DNA of 13,099 nt from Deltaproteobacteria bacterium (GTDB lineage: Bacteria; Desulfobacterota; Desulfobacteria; Desulfobacterales; JAFDFH01), in assembly GCA_019309945.1 (NCBI GenBank), contig JAFDFH010000108.1, forward strand, positions 1 to 13,099. The letters run 5' to 3'. How positions within the stretch are numbered: the first letter of the stretch is position 1; every line of letters starts with the position of its first letter. Made by a program: the position numbers and the translations under genes. Positions 7,299 to 13,099 of the stretch are shown piece by piece. The notes beneath the pieces were generated by a model. It saw only the letters and a program-made list of their open reading frames with translations. It did not search any database and was not told the origin of the DNA.

Positions 7299-7605
7299 AG
7301 TGCCTGAACGAAAACTGTCTTTTCCGCCAATATCTGCGTCAGACTCAAATTTTAATGAACTCGTAAAAAGTCCGATTTAGACGGTTTTGTAAAAAGTTCA
7401 AATTTAAGGCGTGCAAATTTTGTAATCATGAGGCGTACTTATCGTACGTTGAATGATTGCGAAATCGAAATGCAGCACAACGCAGAAGTTGGACTTTTTA
7501 CGAAACCGTCAAATTTTAATCCTCGAAATACTACCAGTATTACTGTGGTTAAAATTTTCGTCTTCCTTGATCTTAACGCAAAATCCTGGTTTTCGTTCGG
7601 GCACT
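7299..7605. repeat. Palindromic intergenic repeat, split by an inserted element
   Basis: The outer arms AGTGCCTGAACGAAAAC (7299-7315) and its reverse complement at 7589-7605 match in 16 of 17 positions. The centre is the stem AATACT-ACC-AGTATT (7527-7541). Deleting the inserted 152 bp plus one 12-bp duplication (7357-7520) leaves 71 bases on each side of position 7534, so the uninterrupted repeat would be a centred 143-bp palindrome with conserved ends and core. No coding capacity. It is probably an older miniature or REP-like element. Confidence 0.75.
7345..7520 (+). mobile_element. Miniature fold-back element copy 2 with 12-bp target duplication
   Basis: The element (about 7357-7508, 152 bp) is bracketed by a perfect direct repeat TCAAATTTTAAT at 7345-7356 and 7509-7520. 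Its ends carry an inverted perfect 13-mer TCGTAAAAAGTCC (7361-7373 and, reversed, 7491-7503). A second, longer match pairs 7380-7401 with 7489-7510 (20 of 22). The inside continues as an imperfect stem to a CGTAC-TTATC-GTACG core. The left end has two tandem GTAAAAAGT units and the right end one, exactly as in copy 1 read on the other strand. There is no transposase gene. The last base of the duplication could equally be the first base of the element, giving an 11-bp duplication as in copy 1. Confidence 0.82.
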
Positions 7606-7690
7606 AAATAATAAGGTCTTTTATAAAACTTGCAAAATTCAGTTATTTATTCGTCGTTTTGGTTTTAAAATGCTTACATATAAAGAGATT

Positions 7691-9811
7691 CTATGATGAT
7701 TTTCCATAATAACGGCGATAAAGGGAAAGCGTATCCGGCTTTTTCCATACCCGTTGCCACAGATACGCGGCCACGAGACGGACCACCAATACGGAATGTT
7801 TGAACCCGTCGGAGCGCCAGCGACGCGCTGAAATCAGCGCATTTCCAAAAAGAAAAATCCGGCGGCCGATCCGAGGTATCCGAAGACTGAATTCAACATC
7901 TTCCATAAGCGGTATTGACGGAAATAGATTCTGTTTTACAACCGGTTTTCGCCGAAAAAACTGCACCTGATCACCGAAACTGATCCCGAGAAACACAGCA
8001 CGAAAGTCGTTGGCAAATTCCAACAGGCGAAGAAGACCGCCGTTTCCATTAAAAACACTTCCCACGGCGCCGCCGGCAAGGATGGGTTGCTTTGAAAGGA
8101 CATTGAGAATTCGTTGAAATGTCGGTGCGGTGACCAAAGTATCGGCATGAACGATGGCAATCACATCACACCGGGCTTTCTGAATACCGGCATAAATTTG
8201 TCCTCCGCGGCCATTATACGTTGTCGAAGATGATGTTTGTTCGATGACCCTTGCCCCGGCTTGCTTTGCCAGACCAACTGTAGGATCTGTTGACCCGCCG
8301 TCAACCACAATAATTTCTTCAACCGCAGCATCTTTTTTCAACGCCTGTATGCAGGTACTGATCCGGGTCGCTTCATTGCGGGCAGGAATAACCACCGATA
8401 CCGATCGGGGAGGATGACTGTCAACGGGGTTTCTGATAGGATGCCAGGTGAGATAAATATCGTGAAACAACAGCAGCCAGAAGGGTAACCATTCCAAAAT
8501 TTGTACCCCTATGGGAAGGTGCCATCGGCCGGTGTGATGGTAAATCCCGTTGGTGACAAAGTACCCGCTGATGGTCAGACAGAGTAGCATCCAGGATTTT
8601 GTCGGTCGCAACACCAGGAAAGGAATGATCCAGCTGATATACCAGAAATGGATGGTTGGGGCCAAAACCAGAAGCACACCCACAGCAAAAAAAGAACCTG
8701 AAAGGGGGTCATTAAAAAAACGCCCCCTCCGTTGAGGATTAAAGTAAATGTATCCAAATAAAAGGGTTGTACCCAAAAATACTTTACAGAGCGTTGTAGC
8801 TGGGTGAATGCCGCCAAGCGCGGCCCGCAGTAACCCGTGGATGGATCCGTTAAAAGCATAGGTTTCACCGAATTTGATAAGTCCGTAAAACGGTTGCCAT
8901 GGGTTTTCAGATATAAACGGTACATAAGGAAGAACCGTCACCAGAAATGTCATCCACAGGTATTTTATGGTATCCCGACGAATCAAAAACGGCAGCATCA
9001 CCACTGCAACATATTTGGATTGCACAGCAAGGCCCATAAAAAGATACATCCATGCCCAACGCTTTCGATCATAGCAAGCTAAGGCCGCCATATAGAAAAA
9101 TATCATGATGGAATCGAAATGACCCTGACCGGCAAAAGCATAGAGAATCACCGGATTAAAGGCATATAAAATGGACCACCTCGGTTCCAGATCCCGATAC
9201 TGAAGGAGCATGAACAGGACGCCCAGGGTAGCGATATCGAACAGCATTATTAGCGTTTTCATGGCCAGCGGCGTGTAACTGATCCGGACCAGAAGGGAAA
9301 AGATATACAGCATCAGCGGCGGATATGCGGCCGGGCTTTGGGGATGATTGATCTTTTTGAAAAACGGATCATTTTTTGCGGTATCGGTGGAAGACAGATC
9401 GTCCGGAGAATAAATGTATGGATTGATATCCTCATAGATCAGATGTCCTTCCCAGAGATACCGGTTTATATCATCCGAGGGTTCATGGGGCAACAACGCC
9501 AGGCGGCAGAAAAGTGCAATGATTAAAATTAAAATCCAACTTTTAGATCTGGATAATCCCCGGGGGCAGGTCAAAAGCATGATCAGACAAATGACCCAGG
9601 TGATGGAAAAAAGCAGGATGAATCTCCCCCCGGGAAGCATAAACGATGGATGCGATGCTTTCAACCATGGAAAATAAAGCGTATGCTCACCGATAAACCC
9701 AAATCGTCCGCCTTTCATGCAAAGAAGAAACATCAGCAACGCGGCCAGGAAAAACGGTACGGTTGAAACAGCGGTGTGAATCGGTATTGGGCCGACTTTT
9801 TTTTCTCTCAT
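7691..9811 (-). CDS. Fusion glycosyltransferase: GT-C membrane domain plus TIGR04283-like GT2 domain
   Basis: The start is the ATG at 9811-9809, sharing ATGA with the stop of the upstream GT gene; an in-frame ATG at 9940 would only prolong it into that gene. The product has 706 residues. Residues 1-455 are strongly hydrophobic with about ten or more predicted membrane segments, and a loop with PSDDINRYLWEG (111-122) gives the acidic motif of GT-C enzymes, which use polyprenyl-phosphate sugars; it resembles GT87/mannosyltransferase-like proteins. Residues 470-706 form a soluble GT2 domain with VSVVIPARNEA, VVDGGSTDPT (502-511), HADT (555-558, in the DxD region), GDQVQFFRR and LMEDVEFSLR (635-644), close in pattern to the TIGR04283 'transferase 2' family, normally a standalone protein of about 220 residues. 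Likely a two-step or bifunctional enzyme for an envelope glycan or glycolipid. The sugar and acceptor are unknown. Confidence 0.85.
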   Translation of the reverse strand: MREKKVGPIPIHTAVSTVPFFLAALLMFLLCMKGGRFGFIGEHTLYFPWLKASHPSFMLPGGRFILLFSITWVICLIMLLTCPRGLSRSKSWILILIIALFCRLALLPHEPSDDINRYLWEGHLIYEDINPYIYSPDDLSSTDTAKNDPFFKKINHPQSPAAYPPLMLYIFSLLVRISYTPLAMKTLIMLFDIATLGVLFMLLQYRDLEPRWSILYAFNPVILYAFAGQGHFDSIMIFFYMAALACYDRKRWAWMYLFMGLAVQSKYVAVVMLPFLIRRDTIKYLWMTFLVTVLPYVPFISENPWQPFYGLIKFGETYAFNGSIHGLLRAALGGIHPATTLCKVFLGTTLLFGYIYFNPQRRGRFFNDPLSGSFFAVGVLLVLAPTIHFWYISWIIPFLVLRPTKSWMLLCLTISGYFVTNGIYHHTGRWHLPIGVQILEWLPFWLLLFHDIYLTWHPIRNPVDSHPPRSVSVVIPARNEATRISTCIQALKKDAAVEEIIVVDGGSTDPTVGLAKQAGARVIEQTSSSTTYNGRGGQIYAGIQKARCDVIAIVHADTLVTAPTFQRILNVLSKQPILAGGAVGSVFNGNGGLLRLLEFANDFRAVFLGISFGDQVQFFRRKPVVKQNLFPSIPLMEDVEFSLRIPRIGRRIFLFGNALISARRWRSDGFKHSVLVVRLVAAYLWQRVWKKPDTLSLYRRYYGKSS

Positions 9812-11292
9812 CGCAACAATCTGAAGCTGTGAGATATGGTTAAAAGACCCACAAATAAAAAACCTGCTGCGTAGATGGCGAGAAAGGGACCGATGAAATA
9901 TTTTTCCGACGACATATAGTACGTAAGGGACCATATGCAATAGAGCCCTAAGAGGATTTCAAAAACCGCCATCCAGGGCGCACGCAGCCTGTACTTCTTT
10001 ATTTCACGGTCGCCCCGTTTGGGTGTGCGCACGAAACCGCTTTTTCGTCCGATCATCGCTTCGAAAACAGCCTTGGAATTCGATAGCGCAAGCCCCACGC
10101 CAACGGCAACCAGAATCGGCAAAAAAAGAATACGGCGAAACCAATCCGGATACGCAGCGCGTTGACTCACGCAATAGAGTGTGCTCGGTGCAATCATAGA
10201 GAGGCCCAACACAACGGCAATGACAGTGAAAAGCAGCGGCGCTAATGTTATCTTTAATGTCAAAAGAACCGGAAGTGCCAGGATCGCCAGCGTGAGCATC
10301 ATGGGATGAACCATGTAATGGGTCAGATGAAAGACGGCCTGAACTTTTTTAAACCGATGAACCCGGGCTTTTAAAAGATGGGGGAACAGTTTTATTGCTG
10401 TCTGGATGGACCCTTTGGCCCAACGGAATTGCTGGCTCTTGAAGGCATTGATGTCTTCAGGGATTTCTGCGGGAACCACCACATCCGGGAGGTAAACGGT
10501 TTGCCAGCCTGCAAATTGAACCCTGTATGAAAGATCCATATCTTCGGTCAATGTATCCGATTGCCATCCGCCCCCATCGATGATAGCCGATTTACGCCAC
10601 AGGCCGGCGGTGCCGTTAAAATTCATATAAAGACCGTTCCAGTTCCGTGCCGACTGTTCAATCATGAAGTGGCCGTCGATCCCGATGGATTGCGCCCGTG
10701 TAAGTAGGGATTGTCTACGATTCAAGTGGCCCCAGCGGGTCTGTACCAGCCCTAAATTGTCATCTGTCAAGAAAAAGGGAACGGTGCAAAGAAGATAATC
10801 CGGCGGCGGCACAAAATCCACATCAAAAACAACGACAATTTCTCCTTTGGCGTTTTCCAGTCCGACTTTCAGAGCACCTGCCTTAAATCCTTCACGATTT
10901 TCCCGTCGGATGACCTGAATCGCATGTCCTGCCAATTGAAGTTCCGCGGCAACACGGTCGATGAGAGCACGGGTTTCATCGGTTGAATCATCAAGAACCT
11001 GAATTTCATGCCGCCCCTCCGGATAAACCATTTGACTGACAGCACGAAGAATACGTTCGATAACGTTGAACTCGTTGTAAACCGGAATCTGGGTCGTCAC
11101 CACGGGGAGATCGTCTTCAAACTGAGGATTTTCAAAGGATAACATCACCTCCTGCCGGGCGATTTCGGTCGCTTTGCGTTTCCGGTGAAACAAGTACACC
11201 ATAACATAGCAATTCAAGCCATACAGAAGTAAACCGCCGGCAGCCAAAAAATAAGCAGCAGAGATTAATCCTGATAACATATCAATCATCAT
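9808..11292 (-). CDS. Cellulose-synthase-like family 2 glycosyltransferase, integral membrane
   Basis: 494 residues from the ATG at 11292. GGGAGA ends ten bases before it, and this start overlaps the typA end by 11 bases; ATGs at 11289 and 11280 are close alternatives, while the upstream ATG at 11331 lies deep in typA. An N-terminal membrane segment (about 5-35) precedes the GT-A domain with DDSTDET (101-107), DVDF (157-160), TEDMD (249-253) and QQFRW (287-291), the D,D,D,QxxRW set of processive beta-glycan synthases. About five membrane helices follow (326-487). No PilZ domain is present, so c-di-GMP control is not shown. Family members make beta-glucan or mannan-type polymers, or add single sugars to lipids; which applies here is open. 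It overlaps the next gene by four bases (ATGA), so the two products are probably made together and share a pathway at the inner membrane. Confidence 0.88.
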   Translation of the reverse strand: MMIDMLSGLISAAYFLAAGGLLLYGLNCYVMVYLFHRKRKATEIARQEVMLSFENPQFEDDLPVVTTQIPVYNEFNVIERILRAVSQMVYPEGRHEIQVLDDSTDETRALIDRVAAELQLAGHAIQVIRRENREGFKAGALKVGLENAKGEIVVVFDVDFVPPPDYLLCTVPFFLTDDNLGLVQTRWGHLNRRQSLLTRAQSIGIDGHFMIEQSARNWNGLYMNFNGTAGLWRKSAIIDGGGWQSDTLTEDMDLSYRVQFAGWQTVYLPDVVVPAEIPEDINAFKSQQFRWAKGSIQTAIKLFPHLLKARVHRFKKVQAVFHLTHYMVHPMMLTLAILALPVLLTLKITLAPLLFTVIAVVLGLSMIAPSTLYCVSQRAAYPDWFRRILFLPILVAVGVGLALSNSKAVFEAMIGRKSGFVRTPKRGDREIKKYRLRAPWMAVFEILLGLYCIWSLTYYMSSEKYFIGPFLAIYAAGFLFVGLLTISHSFRLLR

Positions 11293-13099
11293 GGAATGTA
11301 TGTCTCCCAGCCCTTTTCCTCGCATTCTCATCCAACAAAATTTTACGCATTCGATAACTTTTAGGAGTTACTTCCAGGTATTCATCTTCCTTGATATGTT
11401 CCAACGCTTCTTCCAGGCTGAATTTAACAGGCGGCGCTATCTTTGCTTTATCATCAGTGCCTGCAGCTCTTATATTGGTGAGTTTTTTTGTTTTGGTGAC
11501 TTTCACGATGAGGTCTTCTTCTTTGTTATTTTCTCCGACCACCATCCCGGTATAAATATCTTCACCCGGAGCTACAAAAAACCGTCCCCGGCCCTGCAAT
11601 TTATCAAGTGCATAAGCAACTGCAGATCCGGATTCCATAGCAATCAGGGAACCTTTTTTTCTCGTGGGAAATTCACCTTTCCAGGGCATATAGGCTTTAA
11701 ACCGGTGAGCCATAGTGGCTTCTCCTTCTGTTGCTGTGAGCATTTTATTTCTTAATCCGATCAGTCCACGTGCCGGAATATGAAATTCCAGGTTTACCCG
11801 GTCAGATTTAGTTGCAACATTCAGCAATTCACCCTTACGCGTGGTAAGCAGTTCAATAACTTTTCCTGAAAACGTTTCAGGAACATTTACGGTAAGCAAT
11901 TCAACCGGTTCATGCTTTTTCCCATTAATTTCCTTGATGATCACTTTGGGCTGTCCCAATTGCAATTCATACCCTTCTCTCCGCATGGTTTCAATCAGGA
12001 TAGACAAATGCAGTATACCACGGCCATAGACCATGAAAGATTCCGCCTGATCAGTTTCTTCCACACGCAGGGCCAGGTTTTTTTCTGTTTCTTTAAACAA
12101 TCGATCCTTTAAATGCCTTGATGTTACAAACTGTCCTTCTTTTCCAAAAAATGGTGAATTGTTGATCGTAAATAACATGCTCATAGTGGGTTCATCAATC
12201 ATGATACTTTTTAAGCCTTCGGGATTTTCAAAATCAGCAATGGTATCGCCAATATCAAATCCATCAATCCCTAATACCGCGCAGATTTCACCGGAAGTTA
12301 CGGGTGTTTTAATCTTCTCTTTTCCCAATCCCTCAAATACATACAACTCTTTTACTTTGGATTTAAACACGCTCCCATCTTGCTTTACCAGTGAAATATT
12401 CTGGCCCCAGGTAAGGGCACCACGGTTGATCCTCCCAACAGCAATTCGCCCCACATATGATGAATAGTCAATGGAAGATATTTGGAGTTGTACGGTACCT
12501 TCTTTTGGTTTAACTGGTGGAATATGTTCAATAATCGTATCAAGCAAATAGCTTATATCATCAGTAGGTTCTGACCAGCTTTTGCCCATCCATCCGGCTT
12601 TGGCAGAGCCATAAACTGTTGGGTAATTGAGTTGTTCTTCGGATGCATCCAGGTTAAACATTAATTCCATCACCGCTTCTTCGGCCCATTCCGGGTCACA
12701 ATTGGGTTTATCCACTTTATTGATCACCACGATTGGTTTCAGGTTCAATCCAATGGCTCTTTGCAAAACAAAGCGGGTTTGTGGCATGGGACCTTCAAAT
12801 GCATCAACCACCAGTAAAACCCCGTCAGCCATATTCAGTACACGTTCTACTTCTCCTCCAAAATCGGCGTGGCCGGGTGTGTCAATGATATTGATCTTGG
12901 AATCGTTATATCTTACAGAAACATTTTTTGATAAGATAGTAATTCCTCTTTCCCGTTCAAGGTCATTGCTGTCTAGTATCAGATCACCCATATCCTGGTT
13001 ATCCCGAAATAGTTGAACCTGATACAGGATACGGTCTACAAGTGTTGTTTTGCCATGATCCACATGGGCAATGATGGCTATATTTCTAATCTCTGTCAT
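11282..13099 (-). CDS. typA: Ribosome-associated translational GTPase TypA/BipA
   Basis: 605 residues, full length for the family; the ATG is the last base triplet of the window, so its promoter and leader are not visible. The GTPase domain shows AHVDHGKTT (11-19), RGIT of switch I (51-54), DTPGH (73-77) and NKVD (127-130). EF-G-like beta-barrel and alpha/beta domains and the TypA-specific C-terminal domain follow. TypA binds the ribosome and helps 50S assembly and translation under cold or stress; in enterobacteria bipA loss also affects capsule and motility. Segments such as QLFRDNQD, MELMFNLDASEEQL and TTRKGELLN resemble the Bacteroidota form from memory, and the gene looks more AT-rich than its neighbours, suggesting transfer or a different host lineage than the rest implies. 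Its end overlaps the following glycosyltransferase by 11 bases, an unusual operon partner. Confidence 0.95.
   Translation of the reverse strand: MTEIRNIAIIAHVDHGKTTLVDRILYQVQLFRDNQDMGDLILDSNDLERERGITILSKNVSVRYNDSKINIIDTPGHADFGGEVERVLNMADGVLLVVDAFEGPMPQTRFVLQRAIGLNLKPIVVINKVDKPNCDPEWAEEAVMELMFNLDASEEQLNYPTVYGSAKAGWMGKSWSEPTDDISYLLDTIIEHIPPVKPKEGTVQLQISSIDYSSYVGRIAVGRINRGALTWGQNISLVKQDGSVFKSKVKELYVFEGLGKEKIKTPVTSGEICAVLGIDGFDIGDTIADFENPEGLKSIMIDEPTMSMLFTINNSPFFGKEGQFVTSRHLKDRLFKETEKNLALRVEETDQAESFMVYGRGILHLSILIETMRREGYELQLGQPKVIIKEINGKKHEPVELLTVNVPETFSGKVIELLTTRKGELLNVATKSDRVNLEFHIPARGLIGLRNKMLTATEGEATMAHRFKAYMPWKGEFPTRKKGSLIAMESGSAVAYALDKLQGRGRFFVAPGEDIYTGMVVGENNKEEDLIVKVTKTKKLTNIRAAGTDDKAKIAPPVKFSLEEALEHIKEDEYLEVTPKSYRMRKILLDENARKRAGRHTFHDD

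Larger units (their letters stand above)
7254..7690. other. Convergent intergenic region filled by nested repeats
   Basis: Lies between the stop of the radical SAM gene (+) and the stop of the GT fusion (-). Almost all of 7299-7605 is repeat: an outer palindrome interrupted by a miniature element. No GC-rich hairpin with a T-run was found, so the repeats themselves may serve as bidirectional terminators. The final bases before 7691 are AT-rich and otherwise featureless. Confidence 0.7.

Noticed and set aside
7354..7520. CRISPR array suggested by recurring GTAAAAAGT units
   Set aside because: The units are inverted and unevenly spaced, with no regular spacers; target duplications explain the structure better.
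5095..7690. tRNA or other structured RNA genes in the gaps
   Set aside because: The foldable segments are explained by repeats; no cloverleaf or T-loop motif was seen.
7936..9526. Several open frames opposite to or out of frame with the GT fusion gene
   Set aside because: They lie entirely within a long gene with clear domain motifs and show no family resemblance of their own.
9812..9940. Longer N-terminus for the GT fusion from the ATG at 9940
   Set aside because: It would overlap the upstream transferase by about 130 bases, while the ATGA junction at 9808-9811 gives a normal coupled start.
11291..13016. Open + strand frames opposite typA
   Set aside because: Antisense shadows of a conserved gene; the minus-strand product is unambiguous.

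Overview
The window reads like accessory chromosome from a Gram-negative bacterium. The Pfa-like polyketide/fatty-acid synthase, the B12-radical SAM protein and the short fold-back repeats with a GTAAAAAGTCC core fit Desulfobacterota (Desulfobacterales-like) best. This is inferred from remembered family resemblance, not from a search. One gene, typA at the right edge, looks instead like the Bacteroidota form and is visibly more AT-rich than the rest, so either transfer or an unexpected lineage must be considered.

Layout. (1) Positions 1-5094, + strand, GC-rich: the 3' part of a large iterative type I synthase (KS-AT linker, malonyl-type AT, proline-rich linker, one atypical carrier-protein-like domain, KR, C-terminal DH-like double hotdog), overlapping by one base with a phosphopantetheinyl transferase (PPTase). 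The KS and the true start lie left of the window. Together they form the end of a Pfa-like lipid or polyketide cluster, with the PPTase supplying the carrier-domain modification. (2) Positions 5095-5753: non-coding, with a long inverted repeat (5310-5503) and a 146-bp miniature fold-back element (5547-5692) flanked by a perfect 11-bp direct repeat. (3) Positions 5754-7253, +: a lone B12-binding radical SAM enzyme. (4) Positions 7254-7690: non-coding, holding a second copy of the same miniature element (about 7357-7508) in opposite orientation. It is inserted, with a 12-bp duplication, into an older palindromic repeat. Removing the insertion and one copy of the duplication restores a perfectly centred palindrome. 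(5) Positions 13099 down to 7691, - strand: a compact three-gene operon with overlapping reading frames: TypA/BipA GTPase, a cellulose-synthase-like membrane GT2, and a fusion of a GT-C-type membrane glycosyltransferase with a TIGR04283-like GT2 domain. The last two probably build or export an envelope polysaccharide or glycolipid; why a translational GTPase leads the operon is not obvious.

The best-supported new structure is the pair of miniature elements with target duplications around the radical SAM gene, one of them nested in another repeat. The most interesting genes are the synthase with its single aberrant carrier domain, the GT-C/GT2 fusion, and the Bacteroidota-like typA coupled to the glycosyltransferases.
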